NCBI GenBank assembly: GCA_022566795.1
Contig: JADFIF010000010.1
Span: 1-39,663, forward strand
Origin: Chloroflexota bacterium
Lineage (GTDB): Bacteria > Chloroflexota > Dehalococcoidia > Lucifugimonadales > G022566795
Length of the DNA: 39,663 bases
Direction: 5' to 3'
Below, piece after piece: positions 24,489 through 31,967 of this stretch. The first letter of the stretch is position 1, and each line of letters opens with the position of its first letter. The position numbers and the translations under genes are program-made. The notes beneath the pieces are model-generated. The model was given only the letters and a program-made list of their open reading frames with translations. It did no database searches and was not told where the DNA came from.

Positions 24489-24986
24489 TTGCGTGTCCTC
24501 GGAGTGGACCCGGGAACGTTCAAGATGGGCGTCGGCGTGGTGGATGCGGAACAAGGCGAGCTGTCCCTCGCCTATTCTTGCGTGCTCTCACCGCCCAGGA
24601 GCAAGTCGCTCGCTGAGCGGCTTCACTACCTGCACGAGCGTCTGGTCGATGTAGTTCGGCAGTGCCAGCCGGCCGTCGTGGCTATCGAGGAGCCTTTCGT
24701 GGCGCGAAACGTTCGCGCGGCGATGGCGGTAGGGCAGGCGCAGGCCGTTGCGATGGTGGTCGCGGCCCAGCACGCGCTGGAGGTGGCGACCTACTCGCCG
24801 CGAGAGGTCAAGCTGGCGGTCACCGACTATGGCGCCAGCTCCAAGGAACAGGTCCAGGAGATGGTCAAGCTCCTGTTGGCGCTCCCGGAGGCGCCGTCTT
24901 CGTCGGACGAGGCAGATGCTCTGGCGGTCGCCATTTGCCACGTCAACGCGAGCAGGGCAGGGGAGCTCGCGGCCGCCAACAGCTAA
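24489..24986 (+). CDS. ruvC: Holliday junction resolvase RuvC
   Basis: Cuts Holliday junctions symmetrically during recombination, working with RuvAB. The start is TTG 24489, preceded by GGAAGGA at about 8 bases, so that the protein begins MRVLGVDPGT; the frame extends upstream to 24459 but that adds residues not seen in the family. The four acidic catalytic residues are present: Asp7 (GVDPG), Glu67 (VAIEEPF), Asp140 and Asp143 (SSDEADALAVA), corresponding to D7, E66, D138 and D141 of the E. coli enzyme. At 165 residues the length is normal. Confidence 0.96.
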   Translation: MRVLGVDPGTFKMGVGVVDAEQGELSLAYSCVLSPPRSKSLAERLHYLHERLVDVVRQCQPAVVAIEEPFVARNVRAAMAVGQAQAVAMVVAAQHALEVATYSPREVKLAVTDYGASSKEQVQEMVKLLLALPEAPSSSDEADALAVAICHVNASRAGELAAANS

Positions 24987-25082
24987 TATCGTTGGAAAGC
25001 CAACGCCCTGAGCACGGCGCCGCGGGCTGGCCAACGTAACCAGGGATAGCGGTAGGGGACGAAAAAGCGGCAGCGCGTAAGA

Positions 25083-25667
25083 ATGGTTTCTTCGCTTATA
25101 TCGTCGATTCAGGGGACACTGGAGCGCCTGGGGCCGGACTGGGCCGACGTGTCCGTAGGCGGCGTCACATTCCGGGTCTGCGTGCCGTCGTCGGCCGTCG
25201 ACCAGCTCGGCCGCCTGGGCGACCAGACGCGGCTCTTCACTTCGCTGCAGGTCCGAGAGGACAGCCTGACGCTGTACGGCTTCCCCACGGAGGATGCGCG
25301 CATCGCCTTCGACGTGCTGATCGGCATCAGCGGCGTGGGCCCACGTCTGGCCGTGAGCGTCCTCTCTCGGGTCTCGCCCGAGTCACTGGCCGTGGCCGTG
25401 GCAAACTCGGACGTCGATGCCTTCATCGCCGTGCCGGGCGTCGGGAAGAAGACGGCCAGCCGAATCGTCCTGGAGCTCAAAGGGAAGCTTGAAGGCGATT
25501 GGGCGGTGGTCTTACGGGGCACCGGCTCGGACGAGGTGATCGACGCGCTCAACGCCCTCGGGTACTCGCTGGCCGAGGCTAGAGACGCGGTCTCCAGGCT
25601 CGGCGCCGGAAACGGGGCGTCTGTAGAAGAGAGGGTCCGCGAAGCCCTGGGGCACCTCGGCGGCTAG
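25083..25667 (+). CDS. ruvA: Holliday junction branch migration protein RuvA
   Basis: A 194-residue junction-binding subunit of the RuvAB motor. An N-terminal OB-fold (SSIQGTLERLGPDWADVSVGG, residues 6-26) is followed by two helix-hairpin-helix motifs, IGISGVGPRLAVSVL and IAVPGVGKKTASRIVLELKGKL, a linker and a C-terminal RuvB-binding three-helix domain (EVIDALNALGYSLAEARDAV). ATG 25083 has no strong ribosome binding site. It lies 96 bases after ruvC. The usual third partner ruvB is not next to it; a methyltransferase gene follows after 6 bases. Confidence 0.95.
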   Translation: MVSSLISSIQGTLERLGPDWADVSVGGVTFRVCVPSSAVDQLGRLGDQTRLFTSLQVREDSLTLYGFPTEDARIAFDVLIGISGVGPRLAVSVLSRVSPESLAVAVANSDVDAFIAVPGVGKKTASRIVLELKGKLEGDWAVVLRGTGSDEVIDALNALGYSLAEARDAVSRLGAGNGASVEERVREALGHLGG

Positions 25668-25673
25668 CGCTCA

Positions 25674-26444
25674 GTGCCCTCCTCGTTCGATCAGTGGGCC
25701 GAGGTCTACGACTCCGTGTACTCCTACGTCACGGATGATATCCCTTTCTACATCGATGAGGCTCGTAGCGCCGGCGGCTCCGTGCTGGAGCTCGGGTGTG
25801 GCACGGGCCGGGTAGCTATCCCCATCGCGCAAGCCGGGATCGAGATCGTCGGCCTCGACTCTTCGGCTGCCATGCTGGAGGTCGCGGGGCGAAAGGCCCA
25901 GAAGGCCCCCGGAGCTCGAGGTCTGAGGCTCGTCGAGGCGGACATGCGGGACTTTTCGCTCGATGAAGTGTTCGGGCTCGTGATAATCCCGTTTCGCGGC
26001 TTTCTCTCCTTGCTCAGCGTCGAGGACCAGATCCAGGCGCTCGCGAACGTCAGGGCGCATCTGGCGCCGGGCGGAAAGCTGGCCTTCAACATCTTTGTCC
26101 CAGATCTCAACATGCTGGTGCAGGAGGGCGACGTCGCCTACCATTTGCGCGATGTCACCGATTCCGACACAGGCAGGCGGCTGGTGGTGTGGCACCAGAG
26201 CGCGTACGACAACCACAACCAGATTATCAGCGCACGCGTTATCGTCGATGACCTGGAGGCCGACGGCGTGGTGGGCAGGCGGTTCTACAGGGACTTCCAG
26301 CTTCGCTACTCCCATCGGTGGGAGATTCGCCACCTGCTGGAGGTATGTGGATTCGAGATCGTGGACCTCTTCGGCGACTTCGAGCGATCGCCTTTCGATG
26401 AGACCTCCACCGAGATGGTCTGGGTCGCCAGGGCGCCTGGGTAG
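25674..26444 (+). CDS. Class I SAM-dependent methyltransferase
   Basis: A 256-residue protein. Motif I is VLELGCGTGR (about 37-46), with motif II acidic residue in IVGLDSSAAML (about 58-68), motif III in VEADMRDF and a following helix/strand pattern (LAPGGKLAFNIFVPD) that completes the Rossmann-like SAM-binding core. The C-terminal part (RFYRDFQLRYSHRWEIRHLLEVCGFEIVDLFG) is typical of small-molecule methyltransferases of the Methyltransf_11/25 groups. GTG 25674 follows the ruvA stop codon by 6 bases and has no clear ribosome binding site, so translation is probably coupled to ruvA. The substrate is unknown; linkage to ruvCA does not show a role in recombination. Confidence 0.9.
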   Translation: MPSSFDQWAEVYDSVYSYVTDDIPFYIDEARSAGGSVLELGCGTGRVAIPIAQAGIEIVGLDSSAAMLEVAGRKAQKAPGARGLRLVEADMRDFSLDEVFGLVIIPFRGFLSLLSVEDQIQALANVRAHLAPGGKLAFNIFVPDLNMLVQEGDVAYHLRDVTDSDTGRRLVVWHQSAYDNHNQIISARVIVDDLEADGVVGRRFYRDFQLRYSHRWEIRHLLEVCGFEIVDLFGDFERSPFDETSTEMVWVARAPG

Positions 26445-26477
26445 GTCGAGACGACCGAGGCTCCTTTCACAAGTGGC

Positions 26478-26507
26478 CTGACGCGGGCCTCGCGGGCCAT
26501 GTAAAAT
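26478..26507 (+). promoter_or_regulatory. Possible promoter of uvrB
   Basis: -35 CTGACG (26478-26483), an 18-base spacer and -10 TAAAAT (26502-26507). Weaker than the other promoters in the window. A 16-codon leader frame (ATG 26540 to TGA 26588-26590) lies between it and the uvrB start. Confidence 0.4.
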
Positions 26508-26582
26508 AGTATTCAAGAGCGCACTAGGACGAGAGAACGATGAGAGCCGTGGGTTCTCCCAACCTGGGCCGCAGGGTGAAAA

Positions 26583-28556
26583 TTGCCTGACTTCAAAATA
26601 GTGGCGGACTTCAAGGCCACCGGCGACCAGCCAAAGGCCATAGACGAACTGGTCCGCGGCATCGATGGCGGCCTGCACCATCAGACCCTAATGGGCGTCA
26701 CCGGCAGCGGTAAGACCTTCACCATGGCGTGCGTCGTCGAGCGTGTGCAGCGGCCGACCCTCGTCATCGTCCACAACAAGACGCTGGCGGCGCAGCTCGC
26801 GACCGAGTTCAAGGAGTTCTTTCCAGCCAACGCCGTCGAGTACTTCGTCAGCTACTACGACTACTACCAGCCAGAGGCCTACGTGCCGCGCAGCGACACC
26901 TACATCGAGAAGGACGCCGACGTCAACGAGGAGCTGGACAAGCTCCGGCACTCCGCGACCAGGGCGCTGCTTACCAGGCGCGACGCGCTGATCGTGGCCT
27001 CGGTTTCGTGCATCTTCGGCCTGGGCTCCCCGGAGGAGTACCAGAGCTTCGTCGCCTACATTCGCAAGGGCGAACGCCGCAACCGCAACCGCCTCGTGCG
27101 CCAGCTCATCGATATGCAGTACGAGCGCAACGACATCGACTTTACCCGCGGCCGGTTCCGCATTCGGGGCGACACGCTCGAGATACTCCCGGCCTACGAG
27201 GAGATTGGAATCCGGATCGAGTTTTGGGGCGACGAGGTCGAACGCATCATCCAGCTCGACCCCCTGACCGGCGAGGTGCTTAGCGAGCGGGAAGACATCG
27301 AGATATACCCCGCGAAGCACTTCGTGACGTCCGAGGAGAAGATGCTGGCCGCTCTCGATGATATCCAGCAGGAGCTGGACGAGCACCTTCAGGTGCTCAA
27401 CGGGCAGGGAAAGCTGCTGGAGGCGCAGCGCCTCGAGTCGCGGACCCGGTACGACATGGAGATGATGAGGGAGACGGGCTACTGCGGCGGAGTGGAGAAC
27501 TACTCGCGTCACCTGGCCCGCCGCCCGGCGGGAAGCTCTCCCTATACGCTGATGGACTACTTTCCCGAAGACTATCTGCTGTTCATCGATGAGTCCCACA
27601 TGACGCTGCCGCAGCTCCGAGGGATGTTTTACGGGGACAAGTCTCGCAAGGAGGTCCTCGTAGAGTATGGGTTCCGCCTGCCCTCGGCGCTGGACAACCG
27701 GCCGTTGAACTTCGGAGAGTTCGAGGAGCGGGTGAATCAGGCGATCTACGTCTCGGCCACGCCGGGCCCGTACGAGTACGAGCACAGCCAACAGATGATC
27801 GAGCAGGTCATCCGGCCTACGGGTCTTACCGACCCGATCATCGACGTGAAACCCACCGAGGGCCAGATAGACGATCTCCTCCACCAGATACGGATTAGGG
27901 TCGACCGCGGCGAGCGGTGTCTGGTGACGACCCTCACGAAGCGCATGGCCGAGGAGCTGGCCGACTATCTGCGAGAGATGGGCGTGAAGACTCACTACTT
28001 GCACTCGGAGATAGACACCCTGGAACGCAGCGAGATACTTCGCGACCTGCGCCTCGGCGTGTACGACGTGGTCGTAGGCATCAATCTTCTCCGCGAGGGG
28101 CTGGACCTGCCAGAGGTTAGCCTGGTTGCCGTGCTGGACGCCGATAAGGAGGGGTATCTGCGCTCCCAGACCTCGCTGATTCAGACCATTGGCCGAGCGG
28201 CGCGACACGTCGAGGGGCGGGTGATCATGTACGCCGATGTCGTGACCGACTCGATGAAGCGCGCCATCGACGAGACCGACCGCCGGCGCAGCATTCAGGA
28301 GAGCTACAACCTCGAGCATGGAATTGAGCCCCGGAGCATCCAGAAAACGGTTCACGACATCACGGAAAGGGTGAGGGCCATAGCCGAGACCAGCGCCCCG
28401 TACGTCACGAACGGCGAGTTGCCCAAGGACGACCTGCTCCGGCTCGTAAAGGACCTGGAGTCGGAGATGAAGTCGGCGGCCCGTAACCTCGAGTTCGAGA
28501 AAGCGGCACTGCTCAGAGACCAGATCGTAGACCTCCGAAAGGTGTTGGCGGATTAG
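26583..28556 (+). CDS. uvrB: Excinuclease ABC subunit B
   Basis: The damage-verifying helicase-like subunit of nucleotide excision repair (UvrABC). At 657 residues the length is normal. Seen in order: Walker A GVTGSGKT (38-45), the beta-hairpin region [41 protein letters not shown], the DEAD-like box FIDESHM, the helicase motifs SATPGPYE and [19 protein letters not shown], and a C-terminal UVR domain ([20 protein letters not shown]) that contacts UvrC. The start is TTG 26583, with AGGGTGA about 6 bases upstream; this gives [20 protein letters not shown], the normal N-terminus. The TAG stop codon lies within the left flank of family A repeat copy 3. Confidence 0.97.
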   Translation: MPDFKIVADFKATGDQPKAIDELVRGIDGGLHHQTLMGVTGSGKTFTMACVVERVQRPTLVIVHNKTLAAQLATEFKEFFPANAVEYFVSYYDYYQPEAYVPRSDTYIEKDADVNEELDKLRHSATRALLTRRDALIVASVSCIFGLGSPEEYQSFVAYIRKGERRNRNRLVRQLIDMQYERNDIDFTRGRFRIRGDTLEILPAYEEIGIRIEFWGDEVERIIQLDPLTGEVLSEREDIEIYPAKHFVTSEEKMLAALDDIQQELDEHLQVLNGQGKLLEAQRLESRTRYDMEMMRETGYCGGVENYSRHLARRPAGSSPYTLMDYFPEDYLLFIDESHMTLPQLRGMFYGDKSRKEVLVEYGFRLPSALDNRPLNFGEFEERVNQAIYVSATPGPYEYEHSQQMIEQVIRPTGLTDPIIDVKPTEGQIDDLLHQIRIRVDRGERCLVTTLTKRMAEELADYLREMGVKTHYLHSEIDTLERSEILRDLRLGVYDVVVGINLLREGLDLPEVSLVAVLDADKEGYLRSQTSLIQTIGRAARHVEGRVIMYADVVTDSMKRAIDETDRRRSIQESYNLEHGIEPRSIQKTVHDITERVRAIAETSAPYVTNGELPKDDLLRLVKDLESEMKSAARNLEFEKAALLRDQIVDLRKVLAD

Positions 28557-28734
28557 GCCGGCTGATGAAAAATGGGGGAGTGCAGTCCCGATGCGTCGGG
28601 ATTGCCGGGAGTCTGAGAGCCTGCCCTGAGCATCGTCGAAGGGGTGTCCCTCAGATGCGAATTTCTTCCCTTCCTCGCTCGACAGGGCGCCACAGAGATG
28701 GTCGGAAGGGTTTTCAGCACCCTGTTAGGCCGGC
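28553..28734. repeat. Family A MITE-like repeat, copy 3, abutting uvrB
   Basis: The element (about 28557-28724, 168 bp) has the left end GGCTGATGAAAAATG and right end TTTTCAGCACCCTG, with the internal palindrome CCCGATGCGTCGGGA and the segments GCCGGGAGTCTGAGAG and CCTGCCCTGAGC. A direct repeat TTAGGCCGGC flanks it (28553-28562 and 28725-28734); its TAG is the uvrB stop codon. The element thus inserted at the very end of uvrB and extends almost to the next gene. It carries no coding sequence. Confidence 0.85.
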
Positions 28735-28758
28735 GAATAGCACGGTTGGGAAGAGGGT

Positions 28759-29754
28759 ATGATGCGCGGAAGTGCTGTTCTGACGAGGGCCGGCGCACTA
28801 TCGATGCTCCTGCTGGCGATGGCATTCACCTTCGCCTGCTCCACAGTGCTGGGACCGGGAAACGCCGAGTTGCCTGCGGGCATTGAGCAGGCCCGAGTAC
28901 CCGACGTCGACTTTGGAGGATTTCTCTACGTAGGGGTGGATCCTCCTGTCACGCTCCCGCCCGAGCTTTTTCCTTCCAACAGCGACGAATCCGCGTCCGT
29001 CGCGGCTATTCCCACCCTGGCACTGCGGAGTGCAACGATTGTGGCGGGAGTCGCGGGCCATGAGTTCGGTGGAGCGTTCACCTTCGACTCGACTGAGGCC
29101 GCCGGGTATGTGTTGACGCAGTTGGTGGCCTACGGGATCGACGATCACCTCTGGTCGAAGGCTGTGCCACCCGACCTACTTCTCGTCAAAGGCGACAGCG
29201 GCTGGGCAGATTCGGTCCGCGCCGGCCTCCTATCGGACAACCTGGTGGGCCTTTCCCAGGCGGACCCCGAAGCGTGGACGCTCCTGACCAACCTGCCGGC
29301 TAACCCACCGTCACGTCCTATCGGTGCCGGAGTGCTGGAGGTTGAGGACTCGCTGTTGAGCTCTGCCGGGGATCTAGCCGAGCTCGACCTGGAAAGCGTG
29401 GGCGACGCCTTCAGGTTCGTCGGCGTGACCGCGCTCGCCTTTGGAGTCTACTGGGACGGCCCTCTTGAAATCCCGGCGGCGCTGGACCGGGCTTTCATCC
29501 GAGAGTCGGGCGCCAGCATCCTGTTGGTCAGCAACTCCGGCTATCCGGGAGTCCTCGTCTCGTTCATCCTGAGCATCGCCAGCGGGCGCGCGGGCCTCGA
29601 GCTAATCGAGCTGGGCGATACCAACGCGCGCTACCGGACGATCGACGACCTGCACATGGTCGTCAAGAACAGAGGCAGTCTTGTCTATGCCGCCCTCGCC
29701 GGTTCAAGATCGGCCGCCGAAGACCTGATTCTGAGCGCCATCGCCGATCAATAA
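28759..29754 (+). CDS. Hypothetical lipoprotein, ~330 residues
   Basis: Two adjacent ATG codons (28759, 28762) are possible starts; AGAGGG at 28752-28757 fits the second better. The N-terminus is a lipoprotein signal peptide: basic MRGSAVLTRAGA, hydrophobic LSMLLLAMAFTFA, then the lipobox cysteine near residue 27 (AFTFAC). The mature part is acidic, with no membrane helix and a repeated pattern of short strands and helices, including TLALRSATIVAGVAGHEFGGAF and ASILLVSNSGYPGVLVSFILSI. No family was recognised. It sits alone between family A repeat copy 3 and the SufT-like gene, which has its own promoter. Confidence 0.75.
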   Translation: MMRGSAVLTRAGALSMLLLAMAFTFACSTVLGPGNAELPAGIEQARVPDVDFGGFLYVGVDPPVTLPPELFPSNSDESASVAAIPTLALRSATIVAGVAGHEFGGAFTFDSTEAAGYVLTQLVAYGIDDHLWSKAVPPDLLLVKGDSGWADSVRAGLLSDNLVGLSQADPEAWTLLTNLPANPPSRPIGAGVLEVEDSLLSSAGDLAELDLESVGDAFRFVGVTALAFGVYWDGPLEIPAALDRAFIRESGASILLVSNSGYPGVLVSFILSIASGRAGLELIELGDTNARYRTIDDLHMVVKNRGSLVYAALAGSRSAAEDLILSAIADQ

Positions 29755-29809
29755 TCCACTGCAGCCCGGAAGGCTTCCTCCGCGTCTATCGCGGGGGAAC
29801 AGATTAAAA

Positions 29810-29824
29810 ACGCAATATATGCGT
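29810..29824. other. Short palindrome upstream of the SufT promoter
   Basis: ACGCA (29810-29814) and TGCGT (29820-29824) flank ATATA; the inverted repeat ends 13 bases before the -35 hexamer of the SufT-like gene and could be an operator. A second hairpin, CCGCG...CGCGG near 29780-29794, may act as a terminator of the lipoprotein gene but lacks a T-run. Confidence 0.3.
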
Positions 29825-29837
29825 GTAAGCCCCTTAA

Positions 29838-29866
29838 TTGACATGGGGTCGCAGCATCGCTAGAAT
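29838..29866 (+). promoter_or_regulatory. Sigma70-type promoter of the SufT-like gene
   Basis: Perfect -35 TTGACA (29838-29843), a 17-base spacer and -10 TAGAAT (29861-29866). Transcription would start near 29873, about 45 bases before ATG 29918. Confidence 0.8.
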
Positions 29867-29917
29867 TACTACTGAGAAGACCGAGGCCGGTTCAGACTGA
29901 CAGAGGAGTGCAGCCCC

Positions 29918-30232
29918 ATGGCCGAGACAGCAACTATAACGCGCGATGATGTTATCGAGGCGCTGAAAGACGTGTTCGATCCCGAGATACCTGTAAACGT
30001 CGTCGACCTGGGACTCGTCTACGACGTGGGCGTCGACAAGGGCGATGTCGACGTGAAGATGACGCTCACGTTCGCTGGGTGCGGAATGGGTCCCTACATC
30101 GCACAGCAGGCGGAGTGGCGGATCGCTGAGATCGAAGGCGTAGAGGACGTCAACGTAGAGTTGGTCTACGACCCGCCCTGGACGCCCGATCTCATCACTG
30201 AGGACGGGAAGAAACTTCTCGGCCTCGACTGA
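29918..30232 (+). CDS. MIP18/DUF59 family protein, SufT-like
   Basis: A 104-residue iron-sulfur cluster assembly factor of the DUF59 (MIP18/SufT/PaaD) family. The three family motifs are present: DPEIPVNVVDLGLVYDV (21-37), TLTFAGCGMGPYIAQQ with conserved Cys55 (49-64), and VELVYDPPWTPDLITEDGKK (about 80-99). The PPW segment and the VNVVDLGLVYDV version are characteristic of the SufT branch, which helps mature iron-sulfur proteins. GAGGAG lies about 9 bases before ATG 29918. The next gene on the same strand encodes a Mrp-type ATPase, which often carries a fused DUF59 domain; here the two are separate adjacent genes, which supports a joint role. Confidence 0.93.
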   Translation: MAETATITRDDVIEALKDVFDPEIPVNVVDLGLVYDVGVDKGDVDVKMTLTFAGCGMGPYIAQQAEWRIAEIEGVEDVNVELVYDPPWTPDLITEDGKKLLGLD

Positions 30233-30299
30233 GCCTCCCTGGCAGCTGCCCTCGGCGCCGATTCGTCATCAGCCGTCGATTCGTCCCTCGTTTGATCGG

Positions 30300-30321
30300 C
30301 CGGGACCGCTTCGCGGCCCGG
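30300..30321 (+). other. GC-rich hairpin between the SufT-like and Mrp genes
   Basis: CCGGGACCGC, loop TTC and GCGGCCCGG form a strong stem with one bulged A. It is surrounded by repeated GATCGGCCGG and GAGCCCGG words. There is no T-run. It could attenuate read-through from the SufT-like gene or stabilise its 3' end. Confidence 0.4.
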
Positions 30322-30391
30322 ATCTTGATCGGCCGGACCCCGGGAGCCCGGATGCCTGGAGCCCGGAAGAAGGAGCGTTGGTACTCTACTC

Positions 30392-31222
30392 ATGACCAAT
30401 AGGCCGCAGCCGAGTCAGCCGCAGGTCGACCAGGCCCGCGCGCGCATCGAGGCGATGAAGCGCCAGTTCGAGCAGAAGCGCAACATCGCCAGCGCCCTGT
30501 CGAGGATCGCCCACAAGATCGGCGTTTACAGCGGCAAGGGCGGCGTGGGAAAGACCACGGTCGCCGTGAACCTGGCTGTCACCCTGGCCCTTGATGGAGC
30601 CAGCGTAGGGATCCTCGACGTCGATATCGACTGCCCCAACGTGGTCCGTGCCATGAAGATCGTCGACCTGCCAGTCGTGGGGGAAGACAAACGCATGTTC
30701 CCGTCCGAGAGATTCGGGGTCAAGGTCATGTCGATGGGCTTCTTCCAGCAAAACGAAGAGGAGGCCATTATCTGGCGGGGCCCGATGGTCCACAACGCCA
30801 TAAATCAGCTACTTCAGAACACTGAATGGGGCGACCTGGAATACCTGATCATCGATCTGCCTCCCGGCACCTCGGACGCTCCGCTCACGGTAATGCAGGC
30901 GTTGGACCTCGACGGGTTCGTGGTGGTGACGACGCCCCAAGAGCTCGCCAAGATCGACGCCAAGCGGTCCATCAACATGATCCGCAAGCTGCACGTGAAC
31001 GTGCTGGGCGTGGTCGAGAATCTATCGGGGGAGATCTTCGGCTCGGGCGCCGGCGAGGAGCTGGCCAGCGAGATGGACCTAACCTTCCTAGGCAGGCTCG
31101 AGTTGCGCCCCGAGTACCGAGACACCTCCAAGCCAACGGTCCTCATCAGCGAAGAGGTCCTGAACGAGTACCGCCACATCGCCGACGGCGCCAAGGCTGC
31201 GCTGGACGCTGTCGCCGTATAG
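30392..31222 (+). CDS. Mrp/NBP35-type P-loop ATPase without the usual CxxC motif
   Basis: A 276-residue deviant-Walker ATPase of the Mrp/ApbC family, carriers of iron-sulfur clusters. Seen: GKGGVGKTT (48-56), ILDVDIDCPN (74-83), IIWRGPMVHNAINQLL (127-141), DYLIIDLPPGTSDAPLTV-type motif (here EYLIIDLPPGTSDAPLTV, 150-167) and TTPQELAKIDAKRSINM. The cluster-bridging CPxC normally found after ENMS is missing: the sequence runs ENLSGEIFGSGAGEELA (209-225) with no cysteine, as if ~10 residues were deleted. The only nearby cysteine is Cys81. A helical N-terminal extension (residues 11-35) is present. ATG 30392 has no good ribosome binding site. It follows the SufT-like gene by 160 bases on the same strand. 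Confidence 0.9.
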   Translation: MTNRPQPSQPQVDQARARIEAMKRQFEQKRNIASALSRIAHKIGVYSGKGGVGKTTVAVNLAVTLALDGASVGILDVDIDCPNVVRAMKIVDLPVVGEDKRMFPSERFGVKVMSMGFFQQNEEEAIIWRGPMVHNAINQLLQNTEWGDLEYLIIDLPPGTSDAPLTVMQALDLDGFVVVTTPQELAKIDAKRSINMIRKLHVNVLGVVENLSGEIFGSGAGEELASEMDLTFLGRLELRPEYRDTSKPTVLISEEVLNEYRHIADGAKAALDAVAV

Positions 31223-31370
31223 TCCGGCTGACCGTCGCTAGCCCCTGCCTTGCCACTCCCCTAATCCCGGATTCGCCCAACCGGGTCAATGAACCACTTC
31301 TCCCCGCTCCTACGCGGTGGCCGTATGAGGGCGTTGTAGGTGGCCTGGCCGTGGTTGGGCCCTGAAGCCC

Positions 31371-31577
31371 TTAGCTCCGTCGCCCAACGGCGTACGCTAT
31401 CTGACTGCGGTTCTTTGCCTTCAGCTTTCGCAGGATTCGACCGACCTCATTCCGCACGGTATACACCGATAGGCCAAGCTTTTCGGCCATCTCCCGGTTT
31501 GTTAGCCCATCCGCGATGAGCAGCGCCAATTGCCGCTCTCGAAGGCTGAGTGGCCGCATCCACTCCTTCTCCGTCAT
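31371..31577 (-). CDS. Small LuxR-type helix-turn-helix protein
   Basis: A 68-residue protein that is little more than a GerE/LuxR DNA-binding domain: LSLRERQLALLIADGLTNRE, MAEKLGLSVYTVRNEVGRIL, then RKLKAKNRSQIAYAV. The canonical four-helix pattern with TVRNEV in the recognition helix is complete. The start is placed at ATG 31577, which has AGGAG 7 bases upstream; GTG 31583 is too close to the ribosome binding site. It lacks any receiver or ligand-binding domain, like GerE of Bacillus. It is divergent from the CoxL-like gene, with 390 bases between them holding repeated GGTGAC motifs, so it is a candidate regulator of that gene. Confidence 0.85.
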   Translation of the reverse strand: MTEKEWMRPLSLRERQLALLIADGLTNREMAEKLGLSVYTVRNEVGRILRKLKAKNRSQIAYAVGRRS

Positions 31578-31967
31578 TCGCACGCTCCTGACCTGCTCAG
31601 AAGCACCGAGCAGCCAACCCCGCCCGGTAGCGCGTTCCCGAAGCCGTGGAGGCCTTCATCTACGAGCATGGCCTCTTTCATGCGACGTTGGCGATGGTAG
31701 GCTAACCGACGGCTCAAGTATTCGGACTCCGATGCCCCCAATCTTCACACGCACGGGTGACAATCGGGCAGCCTTGGGTGACGTTAGGTGACAACGGGGC
31801 CGTCGAGGGTGAGGGAGCGTGACCAACGAACGGACACCGACGGACACCGACACCATGCGCCACGGAATCCTAGGCGGCGCCTCCGCTGTCGCTTCACGAT
31901 GCGCCCAACATCAAAACGCTTGTGATAACATAACGGCTTGCGAGAAACCCCCCAAAAAGGAGCAGCC
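31578..31967. promoter_or_regulatory. Divergent intergenic region with phased GGTGAC motifs
   Basis: The region separates the LuxR-type gene (minus) from the CoxL-like gene (plus). GGTGAC occurs at 31756-31761, 31777-31782 and 31787-31792, and CGTGAC at 31818-31823; start-to-start spacings are 21, 10 and 31 bases, close to whole helical turns. A tandem 10-bp repeat ACGGACACCG follows at 31830-31849. No coding sequence and no clear -35/-10 pair were seen. Confidence 0.45.

Noticed and set aside
26688-28355. Open frame of 555 codons on the minus strand opposite uvrB
   Set aside because: It is the complement of a GC-rich coding gene with all UvrB motifs on the plus strand; the antisense translation has no recognisable domain and no ribosome binding site.
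30378-30395. Five-codon leader (TTG...TGA) overlapping the Mrp ATG
   Set aside because: The AAGGAG is only two bases from the TTG, too close to initiate there.
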